The position numbers and the translations under genes were made by a program. A stretch of 64,000 bases of DNA from Cordylochernes scorpioides. Taxonomy: Eukaryota > Arthropoda > Arachnida > Pseudoscorpiones > Chernetidae. The DNA is taken from positions 65,410,115-65,474,114 of the forward strand of contig CP092876.1 in NCBI GenBank assembly GCA_030710605.1. The letters are read 5' to 3'. Positions 22,058 to 33,031 of this stretch are shown here, one piece after another. A model generated the notes under the pieces. The model was not told the DNA's origin and made no database searches. It saw only the letters and a program-made list of their open reading frames with translations. How positions within the stretch are numbered: the first letter of the stretch is position 1; each line of letters starts with the position of its first letter.

Positions 22058-22549
22058 TCTATATATATATAAATGAATGTATGTGTGTGTGTGTGTCCTT
22101 TATGCCTGACCAAACCACTCATTGGAACGCCATGAAACTTTGGGAAGTTATTTAGTATAGTACTGGGAAGGTTTCTAGCAAATAAAATTTTTGAAATAAC
22201 TTTTCGCCTAAAAATAATAAAGATAAATATTCTAATTTATCTGTTATAATTCAACAATATGCTCCAAATATTATCATGATGATACGATGATTTTGTAACG
22301 TAGAAAATTAGGAAAGACAAAATTCAGGATGACACGGCAATTTATTTGAGACAAGAATAATGATACAATTCCAAGGCAAGATACTATTCCTTTAACTTCC
22401 AATTACCGAGGGAACCAATTAATATTGATTTTATTCAACTTATCGAGTATTTTTCAAGGGACCGGGAAAAAATGTTCACTTTATCGAGAGATTCGTTAGA
22501 CAAACCTTTACTTGGGTAATACCCGGGCGAAGCCGGGTACATCCGCTAG
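22058..22549 (+). mobile_element. Non-autonomous Helitron, 492 bp, in Kunitz gene 2 intron
   Basis: It starts TCTATATATATATAAATGAA and ends with a hairpin (ACCCGGGCGAAGCCGGGT) then ACATCCGCTAG. It sits exactly between host A (22057) and T (22550), as expected for Helitron insertion without target duplication. It is non-coding. The same terminal family is found inverted at 36996-37473 and 41202-42110. Confidence 0.85.
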
Positions 22550-23365
22550 TATATTATAAACGTATTCAATAGATCGCCTTTTGACTCAAACAAGATATAT
22601 TTAAGTTTATGCAGATCAAGCAAACGAAAAAGTATTTTGAGACGAAAATATTAAGTTAATATTATATTTGATATGTAATTTGTATTTTTCAAACAGATTA
22701 TTTATATATATTTATATTCACACATACTATTCGAAAAAAAAATACTTCTAAAATTATGAAACTATTTTATTTTAAATATAAATTTCATTTCTATTTCATT
22801 TTATTCAAAATTCAAATTATCGAAATTGTAAGGCTGCCAGATAGCAGAAAGAAATAAACACACACAATCATTATAATACCCCTAATTTATTTTTTCGAAC
22901 AGGATAACCAAAATTAAAAAAAAAATAAAATTTGAAGGTTCAATTAAGAATGAATATTATCTGATGGGTAAAAAACTGGAGAGGTACAAACAACCTAAAA
23001 TATTGCTACATAGAATACAGTAACTTCAAATTTCATAGTTTTTCAGAATAATTATTAAGAATAAAACTTCAAGAGTACACTATATAAGCAGAATCGACAC
23101 ACAATAGTTGGGTATAGCCAGAATTATAACAATTAATTTGATAAATCTCTAGAAAAGTTTAAAATGATTGAGAGATAAGCAAAGGCTTTTCGGATCTATT
23201 TCAAACTCAATATTCCCAATTGAAGAAATTCGTTCCATATTATAAAAAAAAAATTTAAAAGTCTTTAATATTTCAATCTATAACAAATTATATAGTATCA
23301 GCTTTGATTATTGAGGCGACAAAACATTTGATTAAAAAATAAAGATACAAATAGAGAGATATTAA

Positions 23366-23513
23366 GTAAATAAAGCTTCCAGGGTTAAGTTTATTGTTCA
23401 AATTTTTATTTTCAAGCTTTCGGACTTGTCAGTCCTTCAACTCCGAGAAAAGTCCGAAAGCTTGAAAATAAAAATTTGAACAATAAACTCAACCCTGGAA
23501 GCTTTATTTACTT
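23366..23513. repeat. Foldback element with about 60-bp arms
   Basis: Nearly perfect inverted arms (GTAAATAAAGCTTCCAGGGT... and ...ACCCTGGAAGCTTTATTTAC) surround a short centre. Near the centre the minus strand reads GACTGACAAGTCCGAAAGCTT, a short stem followed by GAAAG, similar to the hammerhead-like motifs elsewhere in the window. Located in the Kunitz gene 2 intron. Confidence 0.7.
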
Positions 23514-23570
23514 TATAATTTTATAAATCAGGAAAGAACGTTTATACAAATAGAGTAGATTTATACTCAC

Positions 23571-23631
23571 GGGCGACCACGAGGGCCAACATCATGGCGG
23601 CTACAGCGACTACAAGGAAGTTCTTGAACAT
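23571..23631 (-). CDS. Kunitz gene 2, exon 1 (signal peptide)
   Basis: The 61-bp exon encodes MFKNFLVVAVAAMMLALVVA, differing from gene 1 by one residue, and ends at donor GTGAGT with the same phase. The intron to exon 2 is about 2.7 kb and contains a non-autonomous Helitron (22058-22549) and a trace of the old mariner insertion. Confidence 0.85.
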
Positions 23632-23671
23632 GGTGACAATTGTTGTCGGTCCCTAACATCTCCGACGTCCC

Positions 23672-23679
23672 ATTATATA
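23672..23679 (-). promoter_or_regulatory. TATA box of Kunitz gene 2
   Basis: TATATAAT on the minus strand, about 41 bp from the ATG, is conserved with gene 1. Upstream similarity continues to about 23790. Confidence 0.65.
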
Positions 23680-23926
23680 GAAACCACGATAGATTAGCAG
23701 AACTACGTGACATTTTTAAAATTCAATTGTCTGCCAATTGTCTCGTCAACAGTTTGCTACATATTTGCACATTGATTACTAAAACTTCCTGGTAACTTAC
23801 AACATCTTTTAATTAAATGATACTCTGATAAATACATTAGACTTCTGACAATATATCGGAGAATATCTGTATTTTTTGAGAAAATTAAAAACATAGAGAA
23901 ACTATTAATATTAAAAATGTATTATC

Positions 23927-24130
23927 ACTCGTACTGTTGTTGTTGTTGTGTCCAATGGAGATCCTCAGATGTCTCCATGCATCTCTATCACAGCAACAGA
24001 AATGTCCAATATCTTAGGTGTGTAAAGCTGCTGTTCTGGGTCCATGTCAATTTTCTGCATGGCTGCGGTCATTGCAGGGCTTTTGCTCTTCATTGGGAAA
24101 TGGGAGCCGTTGCCATGTCAGTCACCTTGG
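23927..24130 (-). pseudogene. 3' end fragment of an I-type non-LTR retrotransposon
   Basis: About 200 bp match the C-terminal end of the RNase H-type non-LTR fragment at 27717 and 45308 (shared TGTTGTTGTTGTGTCCAAT..GATCCTCAGATGT..TCCATGCATCTC). The minus strand would end with an (ACA)-type 3' tail at 23936. The coding frame is broken. Confidence 0.65.
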
Positions 24131-24769
24131 ACCAGAATTTGGTCAAATATTTCAAGGGTCCAGGGGGGACCAGTGTGGTCGGACTTCTCTCCCCACTCAT
24201 ATTGTATTTACATAAAAAAAACACGCTAACTTACTCACACACAATATATAAAATATAATATAAATATAAATATGATCGTATTTCAAACATCATAATGATT
24301 ATATATAAAACTATTCAAGGTGATGAAAACCTCAAATATATATAATTAGGATAAGGTAGAATATCGAATTAAGTGAAAAATAGTTTGAAAAAAATTTCGA
24401 ATAAATTTTGGAATTATTCTCCGTGGAGAAATAAAAAAGACGAAATCGATTCGAATTCTTGAAGAAAATTAACAAAAAAGTTCTTGGTTTAGTTCATCAG
24501 AAGCTGCACAATTCCTAATGGGCGTCAGATTTATATTTTTGGCAGTGAAGCGACCCAGGACGCACGCAAGAAATAGATATGTTAAAAAAGTAAACCTGGG
24601 TCTCGGCAATACAGATCCCATATATTGACACAGTTTATCATATAGATTTATATGGGGTCTTTAGTTTGTCTGATAAAATCAGTATAAAGTTTTTCATAGA
24701 ATTCCTAATCAATTAAATCCATTTAAAATAAATTATCAATACCAAACAGATTTCAAAATCTCAAAAAGA

Positions 24770-26095
24770 GTTTGGAATCGGCCCGCAAGACATTGTGGAT
24801 CAATTTCGGCTCGTTTACTTGAAAGATATGCAGGCTTCGTCAACGGTTACTCTTGACTGGCTTTCATAAAGGTGTGGCTAACACGTCCAGCTTCTGACGT
24901 GTGACTTTACCAAGGATAAGACACTTGTTGAACTTAGGAGGCCCTCCAGCTTTCTCAAGCTAATAGACTGAATTATTCCTCTGCTAATGATTAGCTTTAA
25001 ATACGATAAGGAGGGGATTATACATATCATAATATAAATTTAAAATGTTACTTAGGAGACCTATTCTAACATAGGTGATATGCACTCAAACAATACCCCG
25101 GGAAAGCCATATTCATCTGACTTATCTACTATAATACATTTACTTGTATTATGATGCATTAGCGCGTCATATGTTGTGAAGAGATTGCGGAAGATGGACT
25201 GCTTGGAGAATATTACGAGTATATACTTATAATTAAAATAAAAGGATTCAAAAGCGCGAATGTTTATTTTATACATAAAACGAAGAAGTTCGTTTTATGT
25301 ATAAAAGAAACATTCGCGCTTTTAAATCATTTTATTTTATATGTATAGATGGCGCGTTATTGCTTTGTGATACTTATAATTGTATGTATTTCTACTGTCC
25401 TCAATGCTAAGTCCATAGTTCATCTAAAATACCCATTCCAAGAGTCTAGCATCAGTATCACTATAAAAGGAAGATAGAAAAATGCAATATAACAGCGTTA
25501 TGGTAGATTAAACAGGCGAAACTGCTGGGAGAGTTCACCACTGATGATCCAGGCCCTCCCAATAAATTTGCCGTTGCGGTAAGGGCAGTAGAAATTGATT
25601 TTTTTTTAAAGAATCATACGCGACTATAATAGTTTGAATTTACATATACTTGTATACCTCCTAATCGCCATTTATGTAAATATTTATATATTTCGATCAG
25701 CTTTTTCTCCCGCTGAAAATGGTTCTTTATAACATACAGCCTCAATTGACCAATCAGCGTTTGACGTTATTAAAGCGAGATAAATACCTTGACCTAATTG
25801 TTCCACACATTAAAGGGCTAAATGAACTACCAGAAGTTAGAAAATAGTATAATATAATTCTTGTTGTTCTTAATAAAATATTGATGAAGGAATGGTACAA
25901 ACAGTTTATTTGTGACAACTATGAACATGGATCGAATCCCGTATTGAGAACTTATTCTCTGAAGAAAGAACTGCTTTCTCTATATTGTAGACCTAGTGGT
26001 GGACTTATAGTTAAAGGCAGTGGTTAACTATCCGGTATTATCACCATGACCTTATCATGGCCATTACCATGTGTACAAGGTATAAGTATAAAAAC
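24770..26095 (+). repeat. Dispersed repeat, copy 2
   Basis: This matches copy 1 at 6840-8120 in the same orientation over separated blocks. Since the two Kunitz genes are inverted relative to each other but this repeat is direct, it is not part of the gene duplication. It contains a hairpin at 25248-25327. Confidence 0.55.
25248..25327. repeat. Hairpin, about 38-bp arms
   Basis: TTCAAAAGCGCGAATGTTT...ATAAAACGAA and its reverse complement flank a 3-base centre. A single arm (TGTATAAAAGAAACATTC) recurs at 58427-58443, so this is a repeat family that has formed an inverted pair here. Confidence 0.75.
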
Positions 26096-26546
26096 AATAA
26101 ATATTTTGAATTTCTTCATTTAAATATAACTGATTCAATGGGAGTTTTATTTATAAATTATATTTATATTATGATATTTCGAAATGTCATATTGTAGGAT
26201 CTGACAGTTGAATTTCTAACGGAAATTTTGCAGTCGTCATAAGAATAGATAGATTTTATTACATCAACACACACTCAACACAATTATAAAGTTTCGACAT
26301 TCTTGAAATTTCTCTTTTTATACCTTTTTTCAAATATAATAAACTGCTGCGTTCCTTAGTACCGACGATTTGGTTAATTTTGTTTAAGTTTGTAAACAAT
26401 TGCAATTTTTAAACCATCCCAAATCAAAGATATCAGTGTGTGTGTGAAACAGAACACTTATTACTGACACCCAAACAGTTCGAGCCTTGTGAGGATGCTG
26501 AAGCCTATACTGTCTATTATGATTCATTAGCGCAAATCTGTTATGA

Positions 26547-26684
26547 AAATTCTAAACTATTATAGACGCGTATGATTCTTTTGAAATTTAAACAATTCTA
26601 CTGCCCATAAGTTTTCCATTGCAGTAAGGGCAGTAGAAATTGTTTAATTTTTAAAAGAATCATACACGTATTTAATAGTTTCAA
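26547..26684. repeat. Foldback (MITE-like) element
   Basis: The arms run from AAACTATTATAGACGCGTAT to AACAATTCTACTGCCC and back. Single-arm relatives (GTAAGG(G/A)CAGTAGAAATTG) occur near 25580 and 58732. It is non-coding. Confidence 0.7.
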
Positions 26685-27168
26685 ACTGTCTATTATGACA
26701 TGGGTTAGGAATTCCTGCATCGCGCTATCTAAAGGACAGTACATTCTAAACAGTGATTGCTTTAAATCCATAGAAGACTGCATATAGCCCTGCGGATGCC
26801 TTTAATAAAATGTCTTGTTCAAAATATTGTATGAGACTACTCAATTTTCCCTATTTCTTTCAATGAACAAATTATTAATCATGATATTTTGTTATTCAGA
26901 ATATTTATTTTATTGCCTCTCATTATTCGATGTTGATATAAGTAGGTAATTCAATATATAATAAAGATTCTTCCCTGATTTTACATTTTGACACAATCAA
27001 TAAGAAATCTAGGGTTTGGTTTCTTTTCTCATTTCTTTTATTTCTCGAGCTTTTGGGCCAACATGCCATTCAACACGGAGATCCAGAAGTACAACTTCAT
27101 TTTACAAATTCAATATATGTACACGTAGTAATCCCTGTATTTATAATAAGGTGAAAACATTATATATA

Positions 27169-27640
27169 CAGGGTGATCCAAAAGTCCCGCACTATTTTAA
27201 AAATTAATAACTCCGCGAATATTTGCGCTAGAGCAATGCGGTAAACACCATTGTGTTCAGGATGCAATGGGATTTTTTATGGCAAATAATGAAAAATTTG
27301 AAATTGATTTTAGTTACAATTTTATTCGCCAGATGGCGCACTACCAGAATCAGAGATTCAGCCGCCAAATTGTTTGATAAATTGAAAAATATAACTGATC
27401 GACACGTAGTTTTCCTTTTTGAATACCAGGAAAGAACCTTAATAACGTCAAATAACAAATTAATAAAACACCACTTCGCCAAAAGTATGAAGAATTGGTT
27501 AACAATTTTTAAATACAATCAGAGATATGTAGAATAGGTGAATGCAAATTAAAACATGCAGCAAAAAAAAATGATATTTTATATACGGTTTGTTTCCGAA
27601 GATAATAAATTTCTGATATTTTTAATTCAACTCTCTCTCA
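27169..27640 (+). repeat. Left terminal inverted repeat of unit A
   Basis: About 472 bp, matched in inverted form at 40712-41183. It contains a 94-codon open frame (27253-27537) also open in both right TIRs. Confidence 0.85.
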
Positions 27641-27716
27641 GTATCGATTATATTTATTTTAATTCATTTGAAAAATATGTATATATCTCTGATAATTTAT
27701 TTTACTCTGGAATGCC

Positions 27717-28530
27717 GTTGTTGTTGTCGTGTCCAATAAAGAGCCTCAGATGTATCCATGCATCTCCATCACAGCAGCAGCAATGTCCACTACCTTGGGT
27801 GTGTAAAGCTGCTGCTCTGGGTCTATGTCAAATTTCTGCAAGGCTGCGGCCATTGCTGGCTATGAGAATATGTGGGTAGGTGTAAGTTCCACACCAGGAC
27901 AATTGTTGCATGCCCTATAGGTTATTGTGCCATATGGATGTATTGTCATTCCTTTATAGTGTTTTGTTCTATGTCTTGTTATAGTTTTTGTCATTTTTCT
28001 CTCCGAGTTTATTTCGCATTTTGATCTTTTATTATTTATTGTTTAATTATCTTGTATTTTGACAAAGAATCAGCGTCAAATAATGACATTTGTTCTTTCC
28101 TTTGGCTCAACTTTCTGGCTTCCTTTGCTAATTCAAATGCCATTTCATTACCCCCGATCCCAGCATGGGCAGGGATCCATTGTAGAAGGCAGTTATTCTC
28201 CAATGGTTCCAGTGGGGTAAGTAACGAGTGTATTTTCTGTGTGATTTTAGTATTACCCTTCTGAATTGCTTCTAGAGCGGATATGGAGTCGCTGTATATT
28301 AAATTTCCTTCTGCTTGATGCAGGGATGGTTGGTTAAGGCATACATCAAGGGCTTTCCAGATAGCTGCCAGTTCACAAGTGAAGTTTGACGATATCTGTC
28401 CTGTTCCTTCTTTGATTTTGATGTGCGTTCCATCTTGCAGTATTATGTTAATTCCGGCCGCTCCATAACTCAGGGTAAGGTCTGAAGATCCATCTGTATA
28501 TGCTGTTAAAGGGGGTGGCCTAGCATTTTT
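27717..28530 (-). pseudogene. Non-LTR retrotransposon fragment: RNase H domain (unit A copy)
   Basis: This is the counterpart of 45308-46130 in unit B. The minus-strand coding is broken by frameshifts, and the best-preserved stretch is the RNase H core. The 3' end carries the (ACA)-type tail at 27717. It abuts head-to-head with an unrelated endonuclease fragment on the plus strand at 28534. Confidence 0.7.
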
Positions 28531-30663
28531 AATCAGGAATTTGTACTATGAGGACATATCCGTTAATATTTCAAACACATTAGACCTCGAAGCCCAAGAT
28601 ATCAAAGTCTACCTCAATCAAAACAAAGCCATCAACATATACAATATGTATCACCCTCCAAACAATACACTTATTGACGATGGAACAATGGCTCAATTTC
28701 TTACAGACAACTCTTATTGTAAGTGACCTTAATGCCAAACATCAACTATGGGGATGTTCCACGCCAAACCCAAGAGGCAAAATACTTTCAAACATATTTG
28801 ACGACAATGCAATCATGTGCTTAAATGATGGGAATCCTACCCATCATTCCTACAGCTATAATACTGCACAAGCCCTTGATATAAGTTTTTACTATCCTGA
28901 CATTTTCCACAAATGCAAATAGCAAATATTAAAAAGTATTGGAAGTGATCATTTGCATAATTTGATAGAAATTAGTACCAAGACCAAAACCAGCTCAATT
29001 AAGAAAAATTCTGGAACTTCAAAAAGGCTAATTGGATATCTTTCGAAAACACCATTATTAAAGCAGCCACAGTTTCAATACCAAGACGTAATATTAAGAA
29101 ATGGATTCCAAATTATACATACCAGGCAAAAAATATTCAAACACTTATAACTAAAACAAATGAACTACAAAAAAGAGCACCCAAAACCAAACAAATTGTA
29201 GAACTGAACTGAACATTGTGAATGCGAAAATAAAAAGATTATACGTAAATGTGAAAAGGGAAAAATGCAAACAAACTTGTGAAAACCTGAACCCAAGAAA
29301 CACAAATACAAAACTTTGGAATTTGGCAAAACAAATTGACAGATCCCTGTCACAAACCGAAAAAACTAATATGATTAAGAATACAGATGGTACACCAGCA
29401 ACTAATGACAAAATTGGTACCAATCTTTTAGGTAATTCATATCAAAAGGGTAGTAAAATCAAGGTTGAAACAAAGGCCCGAAGGATTATTCATGACTCTA
29501 AAAATGTCACCAGCACTCATAATATTTTCCATGAAAAAAATCAATATGAAAGAGCTAGCTTATGCATTAGAAAACACTGACCTAATCAAGACTCCTGGGC
29601 TAGATGGAATCCATGGCCGAATGATATCAAACTTGGGCAAAATTGGCAAAGAAAGACTTCTTAATATTTTCAATAACTCCTGGAAAACTGGAAAATTGCC
29701 TCAAGACTGTAAAAATGCAACAATAATTCCCATTTAAAAACTTGACAAATCTGCTGATGACCCAAAAAACTACCGACCCATCTCCCTCACAAGTATTTGC
29801 TGAAATTTAATGGAAAATATTATACTCAGACGACTCACCTACCACCCCGACACAAGAAATCTCTTACCAGAAGAACAATATGGATTTAGGAAAGGACATG
29901 GGACAATAGACCAACTCTTATTTTTCACACAAAAGGTGAAAGATGCACAAACAGAACCATTTAACCACACAACAGCTGCTTTTTTAGACCTTACACAAGC
30001 TTTTGATAAGGGGTATGGAAAAACAAGTTAATTACAAAATTATACAAACATTTCAAAATTGGTGGAAAAGCTATCACTTGGATAAATGATTCCATTAAAA
30101 ATAGATACATCAGGGTCAAATATAATGGCACTCTATCTAAAACCTTCAAATTGTATCAAGGATTACCACAAGGATCAGTCCTTAGCCCAAATCTCTTCAC
30201 CCTATTTATTGTAGGCATAGAAGAAAAATTTTCACATAAAACCAATATTGGACTTTTCGCTGATGACATTATTCTATGAAGCAGCAACACTAACTGGAAA
30301 AAAGCTGAAAGAGATTTGAACAAGACTCTTCTCCCCCTAGAAAAATTTGCTAATAAACATAAATTAGAATTTAACCCCCAAAAATCTGAAACCTGTCTTT
30401 TTACTACCGATAAGAAACTATACTAAATAAGGCCAAAAATTATTCTGAAAGAACAACAATCACAATATAATAAACATCCTAAATATCTTGGCTAAACCCT
30501 GTATCCAGAAATTAACTCCAGTAAACATATTGAAGGAGTTGTTAGAAAAGAAAGAGACCGACTGAAAATCTTGAAATATATTTCAGGAAGAGTGGGGAGC
30601 TGAAGCAACAACACTAAAATTAACTTACACATCTCTTCTAATGAGACCTATCTTGGAATATGG

Positions 30664-30879
30664 TGTTAGGTTTTTTATAAGTTGTTTTATTCATAGATTG
30701 ATTTATTTGTATTTTGACCAGATGACCGGACGACTTTACATGTATATAATTGGTTTTTAATGATGTAAATTAGTTAGTCATAGTTAGTCATGAAAGGAAA
30801 TTAAAAGTGTTGATTTCTGAGAGGTGTAGTGTTTGACTCTGCTCGATTGGTAGACTAGGAGAGAATTGATTTCCTAACA
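30664..30879 (+). repeat. 5' LTR
   Basis: 216 bp, TG...CA ends, apparently identical to the 3' LTR. Confidence 0.92.
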
Positions 30880-30913
30880 GGTTATGGGCCCAGCAGAACG
30901 CTTCCACTGCGCC
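30880..30913 (+). promoter_or_regulatory. Primer binding site matching the 5' half of initiator tRNA-Met
   Basis: GGTTATGGGCCCAGCA begins at the first base after the LTR. It is complementary to nucleotides 39 down to 24 of the conserved eukaryotic initiator tRNA-Met. After three extra bases (GAA), CGCTTCCACTGCGCC is complementary to nucleotides 23 down to 9. A primer whose 3' end is nucleotide 39 is the half-tRNA priming known for Drosophila copia. The tRNA sequence was recalled from general knowledge, not searched. Confidence 0.8.
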
Positions 30914-30929
30914 GTAGAGAGAAATTAGA

Positions 30930-31890
30930 AGTTTAGGCTAAAGAAGAAAAAGCTAGAAGTTAAAGCGGAAGAAAGTAAAGAAGAAAAAGCTGAAGGGAAA
31001 GCCAAAGAAGAAAAGTTTGTTAGGCTAACTAAGATAGATAATAGAATTTGATTATAAGAAATTTGAGTGATTTAAAGACTGAACTTTGTGCAACGAAAAA
31101 GAAGAAAATATTTGAGTTATAATTTTTTGTCAGATTTGCATAACTAGAAAAGCTAAGAAGGTAAAGAAGAAAAAGCTGAAGTTTAAGCTAAAGAAGAAAC
31201 AGCTGAAGTTAAAGCTGAAGGGAAAGCCAAAGAAGAAAAGTTTGTTAGGCTAACTAAGATAGAGAATAGAATTTGATTATAAGAAATTTGAGTGATTTAA
31301 AGACTGAACTTTGTGCAACGAAGAAGAAAAGCTTTGAGTTATAATTTTTTGTCAGATTTGCATAACTAGAAAAGCTAAGAAGGTAAAGAAGAAAAAGCTG
31401 AAGTTAAAGCTAAGAAAGTAAAGAAGTGAAGCTAAAGTTTGAAAAGGTAGAGTTTAAAGAAGTGAAGGTAAAGTGTGAAGAAGTAGTGTTTGAGGAAGTG
31501 AAGATAGGGTTTGAAGAAGTAGTGTTTGAAGAAGTGAAGGTGAGGTTTGAATGAGAATAAGTAGAAAGTTTAAAGAAGAAGAAGAAGAAAATATTTGAGT
31601 TATAATTTTTTGTCAGATTTGCATAACTAGAAAAGCTAAGAAGGTAAAGAAGAAAAAGCTGAAGTTAAGGTTAAGAAAGTAAAGAAGTGAAGCTAAAGTT
31701 TGAAAAGGTAGAGTTTAAAGAAGTGAAGGTAAAGTGTGAAGAAGTAGTGTTTGAGGAAGTGAAGATAGGGTTTGAAGAAGTAGTGTTTGAAGAAGTGAAG
31801 GTGAGGTTTGAATGAGAATAAGTAGAAAGTTTAAAGAAGAAGAAGAAGAAAATATTTGAGTTATAATTTTTTTGTCAGATTTGCATAACT
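30930..31890 (+). repeat. A/G-rich internal repeats of the LTR element
   Basis: Imperfect repeats of GAAGAAAAAGCTGAAGTTAAAG-like sequence fill this stretch. A longer duplicated block covers roughly 31330-31600 and 31570-31875 (both include TTTGAGTTATAATTTTTTGTC). No sustained reading frame; could be a decayed low-complexity coding region or a packaging or structural region. Confidence 0.7.
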
Positions 31891-31904
31891 AGAAAAATCA
31901 ATAG

Positions 31905-32531
31905 CTGTAGATGGTTGATGAAGGTTATGCCTACAGCTGGTTGGAGATAGCTATAGATGTTTGGAGAAGGTTATTCCTATAGCTGGTTGGAGATAGCTGT
32001 AGATGTTTGATGAAGGTTATGCCTACAGCTGGTTGGAGATAGCTATAGATGGTTGATGAAGGTTATGCCTACAGCTGGTTGGAGATAGCTATAGATGTTT
32101 GAAGAAGGTTATTCCTATAGCTGGTTGGAGATAGCTGTAGATGGTTGATGAAGGTTATGCCTACAGCTGGTTGGAGATAGCTGTAGATGGTTGATGAAGG
32201 TTATTCCTATAGCTGGTTGGAGACAGCTATAGATGTTTGAAGAAGGTTATTCCTATAGCTGGTTGGAGATAGCTGTAGATGGTTGATGAAGGTTATGCCT
32301 ACAGCTGGTTGGAGATAGCTATAGATGTTTGAAGAAGGTTATTCGTATAGCTGGTTGGAGATAGCTATAGATGTTTGATGAAGGTTATGCCTACAGCTGG
32401 TTGGAGATGGCTATAGATGGTTGAAGAAGGTTATTCCTATAGCTGGTTGGAGATAGCTGTAGATGGTTGATGAAGGTTATGCCTACAGCTGGTTGGAGAT
32501 AGCTATAGATGTTTGATGAAGGTTATGCTTA
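31905..32531 (+). repeat. 46-bp tandem array (about 13.6 copies)
   Basis: The monomer is about AGCTGTAGATGGTTGATGAAGGTTATGCCTACAGCTGGTTGGAGAT, given here only as its type-1 form in parts: AGCTGTAG at the start, CTACAGCT 3' of centre. A second form has AGCTATAG and CTATAGCT. Each monomer can fold into a short hairpin. No coding sense. Confidence 0.9.
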
Positions 32532-32532
32532 A

Positions 32533-32632
32533 AGCCGATGGGAGAATATCACGACCGATGGGAGAATACCATGGCCGATGGGAGAATGCCATGGCCGATT
32601 GGAGAATACCACGGCCGATGGGAGAATACGAA
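32533..32632 (+). repeat. 20-bp tandem array (about 5 copies)
   Basis: Repeats of GCCGATGGGAGAATACCATG with small changes follow directly after the 46-bp array. Confidence 0.85.
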
Positions 32633-32800
32633 GAACTGAGGAGAGAAGACGAAGAGGAAGGCCAGAATGAAAATATAATCCCAAGGGGGTCTTCAAGAGT
32701 TGCGGAGTTGCGGAGTGTTGCAACTGGGGGAATTGGAAGAATTAAACTGACCGGGATCTTGGCCACTCTGGGCCTCCGATGAGGGTATGAAAACAACTTT

Positions 32801-32813
32801 AAAATGGGGGGGC
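32801..32813 (+). promoter_or_regulatory. Polypurine tract of the LTR element
   Basis: AAAATGGGGGGG lies immediately before the 3' LTR, at the usual position for priming plus-strand DNA. Confidence 0.65.
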
Positions 32814-32815
32814 AT

Positions 32816-33031
32816 TGTTAGGTTTTTTATAAGTTGTTTTATTCATAGATTGATTTATTTGTATTTTGACCAGATGACCGGACGACTTTACATGTATATA
32901 ATTGGTTTTTAATGATGTAAATTAGTTAGTCATAGTTAGTCATGAAAGGAAATTAAAAGTGTTGATTTCTGAGAGGTGTAGTGTTTGACTCTGCTCGATT
33001 GGTAGACTAGGAGAGAATTGATTTCCTAACA
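32816..33031 (+). repeat. 3' LTR
   Basis: 216 bp. Preceded by the polypurine tract and followed by the TATGG duplication. Confidence 0.92.

Larger units (their letters stand above)
30664..33031 (+). mobile_element. Non-autonomous LTR retrotransposon (2,368 bp), very young
   Basis: Two 216-bp direct repeats (30664-30879 and 32816-33031) begin TGTTAGG and end CCTAACA and look identical base for base. The 5-bp target duplication TATGG is at 30659-30663 and 33032-33036; unit B has the uninterrupted site. A primer binding site follows the 5' LTR directly and a G-rich polypurine tract precedes the 3' LTR. No gag or pol is present: the interior consists of A/G-rich repeats and tandem arrays. It would depend on an autonomous relative, by its primer type probably copia-like. 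Confidence 0.92.

Noticed and set aside
31905-32531. CRISPR-like array
   Set aside because: Repeats are contiguous without unique spacers and lie inside an LTR retrotransposon in a eukaryotic genome.
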